A stretch of DNA of 64,000 nucleotides from Unio delphinus (lineage: Eukaryota; Mollusca; Bivalvia; Unionida; Unionidae). The notes under the pieces are model-generated. The model worked only from the letters and a program-made list of their open reading frames with translations, had not been told where the DNA came from and ran no database searches. Of this stretch, positions 35,637 to 47,998 are shown one piece after another; position 1 is the first letter of the stretch; each line of letters begins with the position of its first letter. The position numbers and the translations under genes were made by a program. Location of the stretch: positions 40,657,815-40,721,814 of the forward strand of contig JAQISU010001235.1 in NCBI GenBank assembly GCA_029339505.1, given 5' to 3'.

Positions 35637-36181
35637 TAACCAAACTAGTACCATATATAACCAAACAAGTACCATATGTAACCAAACAAGTACCATATGT
35701 AACCAAGCAAGTACCAAATGTAACCAAACAAGTACCATATGTAACCATACAAGTACCATATGTAACCATACAAGTACCATATGTAACCATACAAGTACCA
35801 TATGTAACCAAACAAGTACCATATGTAACCAAACAAGTACCATATGTAACCATACAAGTACCATATGTAACCAAACAAGTACCATATGTAACCAAACAAG
35901 TACCATATGTAACCAAACAAGTACCATATGTAACCAAGCAAGTACCATATGTAACCAAACAAGTACCATATGTAACCATACAAGTACCATATGTAACCAA
36001 ACAAGTACCATATGTAACCAAACAAGTACCATATGTAACCAAACAAGTACCATATGTAACCATACAAGTACCATATGTAACCAAACAAGTACCATATGTA
36101 ACCAAACAAGTACCATATGTAACCATACAAGTACCATATGTAACCAAACAAGTACCATATGTAACCATACAAGTACCATAT
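35637..36181. repeat. 21-bp satellite array
   Basis: About 26 copies of ACCATATGTAACCAAACAAG plus one base, with A/T variation in the AACCAAAC/AACCATAC position. The unit is seven codons and stop-free in all three minus-strand frames, which gives open frames up to 336 codons (MVLVWLH, TYGTCLV and GYIWYLF repeats). I see no start context, splice signal or flanking domain, so I treat it as satellite. Confidence 0.9.
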
Positions 36182-36203
36182 ATTGTCGACTGGGTATTAT
36201 AGC

Positions 36204-36330
36204 TATGTTATGAAGAAAAAAAACACACAAATCGTTGTTGTGACAAGAGAGAGAGAGAGAAGAAGAGAGAGAAGGGCTCTCTTGAAAGAGTGTCGCCGCG
36301 ATGATAAAACAGCTACATCTGGAAAAAAAT
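36204..36330. repeat. Dispersed repeat, copy A
   Basis: Starts TTATGAAGAAAAAAAACACAC and includes CGTTGTTGTGAC, a GA run, and AGAAGGGCTCTCTTGAAAGAG then GTCGCCGCGATGATAAAACAG. It recurs in the same orientation at 38135, so it is a mobile or duplicated repeat of unknown class. Confidence 0.75.
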
Positions 36331-38134
36331 TCCCCAAAAAACACAATGGAAGAACTTAGCAACATTGGATACCTTCATAAAATACAGTAACGTAACATGG
36401 TACGACATTAAATAAAAAATTAAAAGTTTACGTAATTAAACAGCTTTACAATATAATATTCTACAAAACCTACATATAAACTAGTCTTGTCATACGATTG
36501 TAACACAAAATAGTAGCATGCAGTTCTTGGTATCTTTATTTTTCTTTTTCTGTTTTAGTTTACTCTTTTTTATACTTTTTTCTTTCTTTTTTTTCTTCTT
36601 TTGTCTCTTCTTCTCTTTTATATTTATTTGCATAACATCAGCAGAACATATGTATGGGTGACTACGTTTTTTGCTTCAGCCAAGTGTAATGAAAGAATTC
36701 TTGTTCTTATGAATAATGCTAGTAAGCCGATATTGAGCTGATCTTCCTAGTTCAACAAAGAATTAACAGTAGCTTTGAAGTAAGAATGGTTGCAAAGAAA
36801 ATGGCGTACAAATTTAGTATTAATCAAGAGTTAGAAAACTGACAATTTAATGTTGTTCTAGCCTTAATAACCATGACGTATGTTCACTTGCAATCAACTT
36901 TGACCTATGCGTGTATGAATATGTATCGCCTTTGAATTAACCTAAGAACAATAAGTGAAAATATCATTTAATCGTTTGGTACGGTAAGGTCTAGTGCAGC
37001 TTTGAAATGTACGTGTATTATTATCAACGTTATCTATGACGTGTGAAAGAGAATGTACTGCCATTATCGTTTTGAACAAATTTGACTCAGAAGTTGGCTG
37101 TATATAGACCAATAGCTGCTCATGTCGTGAGAGCTATGCATTACGTGTACTCGATTTCGAGTAATCGCTCGGACACTGACTATTTTATATCATTTCAACA
37201 TATATTTAAGTCAACATCAATGGATGTTGCAAAACCATAGAAGGAATACTTCGTCTGGCTGAAGGTATGCATTATAGCCGTTCCTATAGTACGTACCATA
37301 AGGTACAGACATTCATACAATGGTATGATAATTGTGAGAGAAAAACCTCTAAAACATTGTCGAACCATTAGGCTGACAAACAAAAACATCTGATAAGTCA
37401 ATAAGTCTGAGACGGCTAGGCGGAATTTACAATTCTCCCTCAGATAGGTAAATACGGTAATACTATGTTAAATGTGTGAATTATCACAGTCCAGAAATAT
37501 TATTCCTATGAATGAATGGTATATTAAGGAATAGTAAACAATGCACGTATTGTCTGTAATAATGAAAGAGTTCAAATTGTAAAAGTTCAAGTCACTGTCA
37601 ATGCGGCTGTCCTTGAGTCTGGGTCCGGCGGAGATGTTGCTGTTAGGTCAATGGAAATCTCGGTCTATGGTATAGGTGAATCTCAGTCTGGGCTGCTGGT
37701 AGCCCGATTTCGACTAGGTATATGTACATTCGACATGTGGGATGTTTCAAGTGATACTACAAGAAGAATTCTCATCGGCGATATGCATGGTATGCTGGTA
37801 AACGTCTTAGTTGTACTTGTTTTTATTCCCATAGTGTCATGATATTGGTGCTGATGTTTTAGAACTGACCCTTCGTGTGGGCGAAAAAAATACGAAAATC
37901 ACAGAAGAGTTGTTCTGTCATTCCTGAGTTCACGTAGTGTATCTGGCGGCGTGATGTCTCATGATAGCAAAGATTTTGGTGCGAGTCTCTCTCATGGATC
38001 ATAGTTATACGTGTGACACCTTTATTCATGATGTTAGTCCACAATAATTTGATGAAAACACTGTAGATAGGCTACATCTTGGGGACATTGGCTCTGCGAG
38101 AGGGTCCAGAGATCTGTAATATTCTCCATCCACT
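36331..38134. other. Intergenic DNA, nothing recognised
   Basis: Pyrimidine-rich stretch at 36536-36625. Short frames only; none supported. Confidence 0.5.
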
Positions 38135-38169
38135 TGTTATGAAGAAAAAAACACACAAGTCGTTGTTGT

Positions 38170-38216
<47 letters not shown>

Positions 38217-38303
38217 GAGAGAGAGAAGAAGAAGAAGAAGATAGAGAAGGGCTCTCTTGAAAGAGTGTCGCCGCGATGATAAAACAGCTACATCTGGAAT
38301 AAA
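38135..38303. repeat. Dispersed repeat, copy B
   Basis: Same sequence as copy A with a longer (GA)n/(GAA)n interior (38173-38245). It ends with GCTACATCTGGAA as copy A does. Confidence 0.75.
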
Positions 38304-39321
38304 GAAGCCAGAATATTTTTTCTGCTGATACGTAGAACTGAATCTGACCTGATTTGCGCATTTGTATTTATACATACTCGGCCAGATTTAGAGTTAGACA
38401 AGGTCATACCCTCCAAGTACCAGTCAGAAAAATACTGACTCTCTCCAAACGGTAAAAACCAGTTTCAACAAGTGAAAACCAATTTATCTTACGTCATAAG
38501 ACTTTATTTTGTAGTTATTTATATTCGTTTGACGATGTTACACCAAATATGGATATCCGTTAGTTGGGAGCCATCTTGTTTCTGTGTCGTCCAGAAGTTT
38601 CTTAGAGAATATTACTCCACCTTTATTAACCGAATTGGACTTACGCCAATAACTAGGTTACGAAACATATTTTTACTGATGGAACCTAGAAACTGTAACT
38701 GAGGTCTGTAAAATGGCATGTATTATGTTTTTCGTTATATGCTTCCATACAACATGTACACTATACATTGCCAAGCTATTAGTTATTTTTATCAGTCTTA
38801 TGCAGTATGTCTATATACATTGCCTTTTTTCCACTTGCTCAGCAATCCTTTCTATTCTATATAGTTGTGTTACCAAAACAAATGAAATTACCTTTAATAT
38901 ATTTTAGAAACTACTTAAATATAAATAAATAAAACATTACTTTAATACAATTCAAAGAAAATATCAATCTTATTAATTTTACTAAAAATTCAATCCTAAC
39001 AGCTATATATCATTGCTCGCATAAGATAAAGCCCAAGGAAAGTGTACACACACCGAAACTATAAACCTATTCTTGTAGGTCACTTGGTGTATGGCCAGTT
39101 TAAAGGTTTTCATTCAGCAGAACTTATTTTTCTCCCTCATTCCAGATTTCTGCGTATTTTGCCCCTTATGTATGAGAGTGAATGAGGGAAGATAAAGCAA
39201 AAACATTGGTGATGAAATTGCGTACCATATTTTTGATACTATACCTATCACTTGTATTTTAGACTTCCTGAAGGAAGTAAATCTTTATTGTAAACTATAA
39301 CGTCTATGCTTTTTCCTAATT
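38304..39321. other. Intergenic DNA, nothing recognised
   Basis: No supported feature. Confidence 0.5.
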
Positions 39322-41692
39322 CAGGGGTGTAAAACTCAATCGCTCATCGGGCCAAAACTCAAATCACACGTAAGGTTGCGGGCCGAACAGGATAAACGTT
39401 CAATAAGCGGAAAATTAAACCTTTTTTTAAACATTAATATAAATTATATCAGAACAAAGTTTTAATAATAAAAAATCATTGGCATACCCATTTTCGCTCT
39501 TATGCCAATTTGTCAGAGCTGGATGTTTGGCATCTTTTTTTGGCTACAAGTTCGTTTATGTTGGGAGTAATGTTCTGTGTCATTGATATTCTCATGATGG
39601 ACTGCAAGTGTTCATCAGTGAGACGACTCCTGTGTGATGTTTTGTTAATCTTCATCACAGAAAACAGCTGCTCACACAGATATGTGCTACCAAACATGCT
39701 CAAGGTTCGAGCCGCATGTAGACGAAGCTGGGGCATCTCTTCAGGAATGAAACGAGTAAATTGTGCAGGCCCCACAGTGTCGTACTTTGCCTTTAGTGTC
39801 CCATTACACTGCAGCTGTATTAGCTCCATCTGCAAATTTACAGGTGCAGTTTCCACGTCTATGGCAAATGGGTTACGAAACAGCTCGAAATTACTTTTCT
39901 GTGCTTCAAAGTCACTAAAGCGTCGTGCGAATTCGGCGCGAAGTAAGCTAAGTTTTTCAGCAAAGTGTGCATTGGGAAACACAATAGCGTTGACTTGATT
40001 CAACATTGCTTGGCAACAAGAAAAGTAAGACAAGTTGCATTGGTGCATTTGTGTCTTCCATAAGCTCAGCTTCACTTGAAATGCCTTCACTGCAGCATGC
40101 ATATCAGTGATCAAGTGGTCCCGTCCCTGGAGCTGCAGGTTCAAGTCGTTGAGATGAGTGGTTATGTCAGACAGAAACGCCAACTCACATTTCCACTTAT
40201 TATCCCGAAAAACTGTGGAGTCTTTTCCTTTGCTGTCCATGAATCGACAGATTTCCTCGATCAGCTGAAAAAATCTACTAAGAACTTTTCTCCGACTTAG
40301 CCACCGCACCTCTGTATGATAAGGCATGTCGCCGAACTCTGAGTCTATTTCCTACAAAAAAGACTGAAATTGGTGGTGATTTAAACCTTTGGCTCTGATA
40401 AAGTTGACGGTTTGTGTTACAGTGCCCATTACACCTTCCATGTTGAGGACTTTACCACACAGCGATCCTTGGTGTATGATGCAGTGATATGCTATCAATT
40501 CACCAGTACCGTTCTCCTGCATCTTTAACCGCATCCTTCCAACTAGTCCACTTTTTTTGCCGCACATCGCCGTTGCTCCATCTGTCGTAAGTCCAACAAG
40601 TTTGTCCCAAGGCAGGTTCATGTTGGTTAAACCTGTCGTTGTCCCATGCATGGATTTCATGTCCAATATTTCTTCTGTAACATTCACGGATGAAGATGGC
40701 GAGCTGTGCAGTGTCAGTCGTGTCATTACTTTCATCGACAGCAAGGGAGAATGCAAAAAAGTCTTTGCCTTTTTCTATCAGCTGTGTTTTCACATCAGTG
40801 GCCATCTCACAAACCCGATCAGCAACCGTATTTCTGCTAAGGCTTACATTTGCAAACATCTGCCTTTTGTCTGAACACAAGACGCCACGCACTTTCATCA
40901 TGCAGCGCTTCAGAAACTCTCCTTCTGTAAATGGTCGGCCTGATTTTGCGATCTCCTCCGCCACAATAAAACTTGCTTTCACAGCAGCTTCTGTTTGTGA
41001 TTTTGCTTTGGTGAAAAACGTCTGTTGTGATGTTAGATGCCTCTTCAATTCTTCTACCTTCTGTAGCTTCTGCTCTGCATTCAGGCTTTTTAACTTGTCT
41101 TGATGTTTAGTCTCGTAGTGCCGTCTCAGATTATATTCCTTGCTCACAGCCACATTATCTCCACAAATTAGACACACAGGTTTACCGCCAATATCAGTAA
41201 ACATATATTCAGCCTCCCAGCAGCTTTGACAGGCTCTGTTTTCAGAATCAACTTTTCTCTTGGCCAGTTTAAGGCTATCTTTGTTTTAAAAAAAGATTGT
41301 GCATCTACCGACAGACGCTTCATTAATATCACATTAGCCGTAGCGGGAAAAGGTGATGTAATATCCGGGCACTACACTACTTTCATTTCTTATGCGCCAA
41401 TCCAAAACGAGCAACTAAACGTTGCTAGGTTACTGTAACGACGAACATCCACTCACTTCACAACTTTTATTTTCGCTTATACTGATCGAAGCGAGAACGC
41501 TCTCAGGTAGCCTATCGTTCGGCAATTAGGGAATTTGATTTGCACTTTATATCGCAGAGCCATTAAAAAATATTTTTGCTTAAAATTCTCTCTCGGGCCG
41601 GATATAATTGTACGCAGGTCAAGACCTCTCGGGCCTGATATAATTGTATGCCGGGCCTGATGTGGCCCGCGGGCCTTGAGTTTGACCCATAT
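39322..41692 (-). mobile_element. hAT DNA transposon
   Basis: The left end reads CAGGGGTGTAAAACTCAA and the right end TTGAGTTTGACCCATATG, an imperfect inverted pair of the CAGGGGT..CTCAA type known from hAT elements. Both ends also carry GGGCC-rich sequence just inside. The 8-bp flanks (39314-39321 and 41693-41700) share only CCTAA, so the target duplication is eroded or a boundary is slightly off. The interior is filled by one transposase gene on the minus strand. Confidence 0.8.
39500..41204 (-). pseudogene. hAT transposase (BED finger, GTF2IRD2-like), broken
   Basis: The N-terminus has a BED-type zinc finger (CLICG near residue 13, then RRHYETKH). A region like that of transposase-derived GTF2IRD2/SCAND3-type proteins follows, with FSLAVDESNDTTDTAQLAIF at the first catalytic Asp. 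A frameshift near 40680 leads to GLTTDGATAMCGK (second Asp region). TAG at 40352-40354 interrupts in frame just before EIDSEFGDMPYHTEVRWLSR. The C-terminal hAT dimerisation domain is clear (ARTLSMFGSTYLCEQLFSVM). Homology-like sequence extends upstream to about 41285 without a start codon. Two lesions in about 590 codons suggest fairly recent inactivation. Confidence 0.85.
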
Positions 41693-41899
41693 GCCCTAAA
41701 GGATTTTTATCTAATGCAAATACCGCCCCTTATTTTCAACATCTTATCATCAACATACACCATTTACATATCCCGTTGATTAGGAGGCTTCATATTTTAC
41801 TGTTACCAATATCTTGCCGTTTTATATTTAACTATTATGGCTTTTTATCTCGCTGGTCGATATTAAATATTTCGTATTTTTAAACATGTATAAATAGAA
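41693..41899. other. Intergenic DNA
   Basis: Short AT-rich spacer without features. Confidence 0.4.
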
Positions 41900-41954
41900 C
41901 CTATTGTATGGCGCTAAAAAGCCTAAAATTGCTGATGCGCCGTTAAAACTCAAT

Positions 41955-42029
<75 letters not shown>
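41900..42029 (+). mobile_element. SINE 3' end with (AATC)n tail
   Basis: GTATGGCGCTAAAAAGCC and GATGCGCCGTTAAAACTC are followed by a long (AATC)n run (41951-42029). A GCGCCGTTAAA end with a 4-mer tail is what I know from SINE families common in molluscs. No pol III head is visible, so it is truncated. Confidence 0.5.
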
Positions 42030-42032
<3 letters not shown>

Positions 42033-42346
42033 TACCATATTAAATTTATTAAAAAAAAACGGGCATTATTGATTCTTTTTATCGATATTTTCATACGTAA
42101 CTAATGATTATTGAGTGGAAATTCATCAATTGCATTAATTTTTATATATGCGTACTATTGCGCCATGGGGGATCACAAATTGATGTATCAGTAGCACTGC
42201 AATATCAAATTGTTTTGTACCAACACTTTACAAAGCGATGCTGGTTTAAATGTATGTGGTGTATGTGTTAGAAGCGCCAGAAAAATCATGAAAAATCAAT
42301 AATGAATATATGACGGACACGATTGTAGGAGGTGGTTATAGTTGGA

Positions 42347-42348
42347 GG

Positions 42349-42406
<58 letters not shown>
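42347..42406. repeat. (TATC)n microsatellite
   Basis: Uninterrupted TATC run. Confidence 0.95.
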
Positions 42407-43476
42407 AAGCAAGGATAACGTCTCGTCTGTGTTTTTGTGTCGGCCAGGGATAATTATTCGTACAGGGTTGTCATGTCAGTAAAGCATCACATTGTCGTAG
42501 GTTGACAACGACAGATCTTAAAATTTAAATATGAGTGTAAATCTGAAAAGATGAAACTATTCGGTAATGAAATCAATTTATAATTATTATAAGGCTTTCA
42601 TTAGTAGATGTCTGTGCAATTTCACATGAGGGTTCACTCATTAAAAAAGGATTTATATGTGAAGGTCAAAGCAATCTTGTCTAAGTCATATTTATAAAAA
42701 TATGTGTTGTATATACAGCTACGGGTGGGAGAGGATCAGGAATAATTATTGGAGGAGAATCTCTCTAATCGATGATTATATTTCTGTCGGTCAACGACCT
42801 AAATTTAAATGGTTTTAGATCCAGTGAAATTAAGAAGAGACCCTTATTAACTGTGCTTTGCATCCAATCAATTATCAGTGATACCTGGCGATCCGCAAGT
42901 CATAGAAACCAGACTTACGCTGAGAAATAACTCGTGAGAACGCCAAACTGTTAAGAAGACACGTATAGTTGACCGTGACCCTGAGAGGTTATTTGATACC
43001 CACGTGATCAGTGTAATGCGCCACATATGAACAAATATTACAATGACTGGTAATCTTCTCAGATGTATCGTAAATTCAACAATTTACATTAATAACGTAA
43101 GAACTGAACTAAATTGTCAGGTTAAAAAGAAATGTTATTCAACGTATTAAAATCTGCTTGAAGTAGTTATTAGCAACTTCCGTTGAACTGTACAGGATAA
43201 ACGGATCATTCCCATTTGCACAGTTACCATTTGTAAGAAGAAATACACACACACAAAAAAACAACAACAAAACAACCGTGTTACAAAAGAAAAGAATTGA
43301 GGGAGCCAATATCCTTTCGAGATGAAAGGTTTTACAATACCTAAATATTGATTTACCAAATGCTGCATTCCAAACTAGTTCAATCACAAATTGTAATTAT
43401 ATCTCAAATTCAGCATGGATATGCCTACAATAATTATTTCTTTATTTAAATTTATTACATCTTTCATGTTTTGTCA
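42407..43476. other. Intergenic DNA, nothing recognised
   Basis: No supported feature. Confidence 0.5.
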
Positions 43477-45222
43477 TGTAACGGAATTAAAAATTGACAA
43501 ACGGTAGTGTCAAGTGCCAATTTTTTCGGCAGTGAAATCCATTAATTAATTCTTAGTCTAGCCAACAATTAACTGTTATCTGGTGGTAGAGTTTGTGCGA
43601 ATGAATGTTTTCCTAACCTGGGTCACACTGTTAGAATGTTTATAGTAAAAACGAACTAGGTGTACGACAGGTTAGAGAAAGTGAAATTCGCACGTAGAAC
43701 TGTCAAAAAGTGATTGCCAGGGTGTTGAGGCAACCCCAGGTGGCATTTTTGGCACCTTGATAGGCAGTTTTCTAAATGTCTGTAGGAATAGCATTTATTC
43801 AGATTGGTCAAATGTGGAATCAGGGGTGGGTCGATCCCTGAAATTGGGGGAAATATATTCTCTGAGCTAATGAATTTTAATCAGTCTGGGAAGACCTCTG
43901 CAAGAGACGGTCAGTATTATTAATTCCGACATAAGAGAAGACTCCGGGCGTACTTTAGGAAAAGACGTCCGTAAAAATCGGGTTCCAGGGAAAAACTGAA
44001 TTTGGAACGATTGTAAGACGCCAAAAAAACACAAGGTATTTAACTCAAATTCACATTTATCATGATGTAATTTATATGATGTTTTCTTCGTTAGAGATGC
44101 ATGATCTGTTGATTTTGTAGGAATCGTTCACATTTATCATAATGTAATTTATATGATGTTTCGTCGTTACAGATGCATGAAGTGTTGATTTTGTATGGAT
44201 AATTCGGTTGTTACAGTGATTTAGTAATGTACTTTTGAATTCTGAATTAGCATTTTCACCTTATATACTTAGGTAGGTTATTGGGTGGTGTAGAAAACCC
44301 GCCGTGTACATTTATGATTGGAAAGTGTTACATTAATTTGAATTTATCATATTAGTGAATATTGATTGTGAGCTATGATATATTGCCTCCCTTTACCTAA
44401 TGATTTATGTGACTTCCCCAAATTCTGATGTCGATAATTAGCGGTATAACTGTATTGATCTGAAGACTTGTGTAGTATTTGTTAGCTGTATAAAGGTTAA
44501 CACTGATAGTAAGATCTGATTGTTCGAACCAGAAAGACGGACGGACAATCTCAACTCTTAAAACCTAACGAGATACTTAGGGCGTTTTACCCTTTTCTTT
44601 TCAAAGGAAAATATTTTGTTTGGAGAGAGAAAAATAGCGAGGAGGTTGAGATTCAAAGGAGGGAAAAGAAGTTAGAAATCAGAGTGGTGGAACCCCACGT
44701 TCAACCAGAGGGCAAGTTAAGTCGAGACGCAAGCAGAAGGAAAAAAACAGTCGTCGAGCAGGTCATGTGAATTTACCAAGCGGTCCAATGTTAATGAACA
44801 CTCGATTTCGTGATGAAATTTGCTATCATCTATTAATGGCTAAATTCGTCTATTGTATTAGTGTTTGAATTTTAATTAATGTATCCATTATTTTAAAACT
44901 TCGGTTTTAAAGTGCTTCTGAACTAAGAGCATTCAGAAGGAAAGAAAATTGTAATTTGCTGTGTCTTTCTTCTCTTGATTTTTTATTATTAAATTCTTTA
45001 TTTATCTTTACTGGGGCTCGTGTGTTGTCTTTGTTCAAGATATCGACTCAGATTACCATATCCATTCTAATTGGGCAAATCACACCGTAGAGGTCATTCC
45101 TTAGATAACGAGTATTAGTCGGAGGCGGTTTCGAGTGTTGTTTCCCAAGTTGCGCAATACCTCTGACAAGGGGCTTGTGCAATATTGTACCAATGGCGCT
45201 TGATACCAAAAACCCCGTTACA
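43477..45222. mobile_element. Possible solo LTR (weak)
   Basis: Begins TGTAACGG and ends CCGTTACA, an inverted pair typical of Gypsy LTR ends, about 1.75 kb apart. A TATAAA occurs at 44491. The 5-bp flanks do not match and I find no second LTR. It also contains a direct duplication of about 90 bp (44050-44120 and 44130-44205, CATTTATCAT.ATGTAATTTATATGATG). Confidence 0.25.
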
Positions 45223-45371
45223 GGTAGGAAATCAAATAATCGAAACAGTGATCCACACGTTACATGGATTCAACAGAGTTTTATTTCAGCATCAAATATT
45301 AAAACAAGGTTTCCGCTACGTGCATATGCAGTAATGTTTGTTAACAAAGAACACATCGTTGATTCAAGAAG

Positions 45372-45373
<2 letters not shown>

Positions 45374-45457
<84 letters not shown>

Positions 45458-45470
45458 ATATATATATAAT
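45374..45470. repeat. (TA)n microsatellite
   Basis: TA run with one CTATA interruption near 45456. The 104-codon frame crossing it is not a gene. Confidence 0.95.
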
Positions 45471-45911
45471 TTTGCGAATGAAATTATAGGTACTCTATCC
45501 TCGCATTGAATACTAAAGGTAAACTGAAAATTTAAAATAGCTAGTTTGGAAACCACCCATTCTGTTTACTCCCCCATACAAGAAAACAGCTTGGAACAAA
45601 ATACCAGCAAATATAATAACGCGACAAAATATGCATAATAATAACCCAACACAAACAAATAAAAAAATACTTTATCCATCTTGATTTGAGTTTATATAGG
45701 CATCCCATTATAATCTTTAATGTCATTTAATATTTGCATAAATATCGAGCACGTGCTTCATTTTGATAGTACATTTGTCCGTTTCGTTCCTTCGTTGGCT
45801 GGCAATCGAGCTTTGCTCACTTCGCTCACGCCTAATTGTGGCACAATACGAGGATTCTCTGGTGATTAAGGAGAGCTGCGATGTTGTAAAACAATTAGGA
45901 GTGTACATATA

Positions 45912-45912
<1 letters not shown>
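45471..45912. other. Intergenic DNA, nothing recognised
   Basis: No supported feature. Confidence 0.5.
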
Positions 45913-45951
<39 letters not shown>

Positions 45952-47400
45952 GTAATAATAATAATAATAATAATAATGATAATAATAATAATAAAATAAT
46001 AATAATGAGGACTTTGTACTGTAATCTTTGGAAGCTCTAAGCACTATATAACATATATAATGATATTACTACACATAAAAACATCATATAATTTTAAAAA
46101 AAACATAAGACATGCTGAAAATAGTTCAAGTAGGAAACAGTTTTATGTCTTTAAGTTTGCTCTTGCAGTCGAAATAGGTTAGTTTAAAGAACACTCTTGA
46201 AATGATTCGCTGTGTCTTTGTGAAGAATTTTAATGGGCAATTCATTCCATGTTGCTTCGACCTGGTATGCAACCGAACGTTATCCATATAATTTTGTTTT
46301 CATAGTGAAAATAACGAGAATACAATTGTCAGAAGAGGAGCGTAATTATCTTGCTGGTGTGTACATATGGGTGATGCCAGATAGGTTGCCGCTGAAATTC
46401 TGTAAGGAACTGGATGGAGACTATGAGTCAATTGAAATTGTGCTGTCAAGCCTATCTCTAAAGGTTTATACTTTGTCACGGAAGGAATTTGCAAACAGGT
46501 CTGGAAATGTTGACTGGATAGAAGATAGTTGGAAGTGGTGTACTTTTGTTTCTTCACATTAGCTTGTTGGTAATCTCGATGAGCTCTTTGCAGCTGGAAC
46601 ATGTTGTGATCTCAGTGGGTTGATTTCGCGGCAAATGCTATGTATGCGACTTTCTTCTTACTGGCTTCATAGATTTTCTATTGAATATTGAGACTGGTGG
46701 AATAACAAAGCCTCCCAGCTTTAGGGCGTTCTCTTTTAGCAGTGCGAAGCGGATCCCTAACACTGCTATACTACGGAGAACATATTTTAATTGATACTCT
46801 TCACTTGGTGTCTGGGGCATGTTTTTCAAGCAATGCAAGCAATGAATGCAGGCAGTTATCGAGGTGTTCTGCTGTAGGACGTAAGACAGTTGTTATGTTT
46901 TCATAGATGGCATGCATTAGTTTGGTTCTATTTATCATACGGAGGTTTCTCTTTGTAGCAAATACAGATGGATGGTTAGGGACTGATACGTTGAGATGGC
47001 ATATAATGCAGAGGAGATCTGTTGCAAGTTCGTGGAATACAAGGATGGACCGTAGAATATTATCATCAGGTCGATGAAAAATCCAGTCAAAAATGTTACC
47101 ATGTTTATGGTTCGGTTGGTTGACTGACTGAATAGAATCTTGGAGTTTTGATGTGTATTGGTTTCGAGGACACTCAAAGAGAAATTTGAAATCTCTAAGA
47201 ATAATCAGGTTGTAACCTATCGAATTTTCATACTCCGAGAGATTCGGAAACTGTTCCAAAAAGAAAAATTCATTCACTTTGTTTTTTGCTACTAAGATTA
47301 GGGTGGTAGAGGCAGAAAAAGTCGACTGACCTTTATTCCAGTGTGAGTGTTGTTTGGAATACTTCAAAAGATGTGTGGTAGAATGGCACGTAATTACTGC
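45913..47400 (-). mobile_element. CR1/L2-like LINE, copy 3, with internal deletion
   Basis: The (AAT)n run at 45913-46005 is the grown 3' tail. The UTR and C-terminal region (46006-46385) match copy 1 at 2690-3065. The sequence then jumps, near 46430, to the linker and endonuclease region equivalent to 4475-5400 of copy 1 (MINRTK, ATDLLCI in place of SDHLCI, LRDFKF in place of GDFNF). The whole RT palm is missing. Many substitutions show that it is the oldest of the three copies. Confidence 0.85.
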
Positions 47401-47993
47401 AGGCCATTTGGGTTTGTATTAAAACTCGAAAGGTCGAGTATCAATTTCTCTCACGGAATCACGGTGCTAATTCAACTCTCATAGTATACATGTGGAAACA
47501 CTCTAATACTCAAAATTCAATATCTCAAAATGTGTGGGTGCTAATGATCAGAACTATACACAACTATCCTTGGTGCAATCTTCTGTGTGAAGAACACCAT
47601 TATTAGGTAATTATGTACCACCAAACCCGTATATACTCTATTATTATTATTATTTGTTGACCCATTTCTAGACTGGGTCACAATTCTTCCATATAATTAG
47701 TACCATGTGTCCTAAACCAGACTACATTTTTGTTATAAGAAAGATTTATTTTAATTACTCATTGATATTAGAGTATATTTGTGCGAAATAATTAGTCATG
47801 ATTATGCAACGATATTATTATAATGTCATTTATGTACAACAACTGTAATTAGCTAAATTGCATCTGCATTGCATGTGGCTGTTTGGTTTTGTACTAATTA
47901 GTAGCTTATTCTTATTATTAAAATAATTGTTTTCTGCCTTTGTATCTTTTTGTTATCGCTCTATGGCATGCATGCTACAGAAAGAAACAGAAA
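47401..47993. other. Intergenic DNA, nothing recognised
   Basis: Spacer between the LINE and the Maverick. No supported feature. Confidence 0.5.
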
Positions 47994-47998
47994 CATGC
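47994..47998. other. Target-site duplication CATGC (left)
   Basis: Matches 63658-63662 exactly and abuts the terminal repeat. Polinton duplications are usually six bases; the sixth base differs here (A versus T) or the boundary is one base off. Confidence 0.6.

Noticed and set aside
35355..36365. Long minus-strand gene of 336 codons
   Set aside because: Most of it is the 21-bp satellite read in frame, followed by a GT/GA run and a SINE head; no domain or start context.
39510..41103. Plus-strand ORFs over the hAT element
   Set aside because: They are antisense shadows of the minus-strand transposase, which carries all recognisable motifs.
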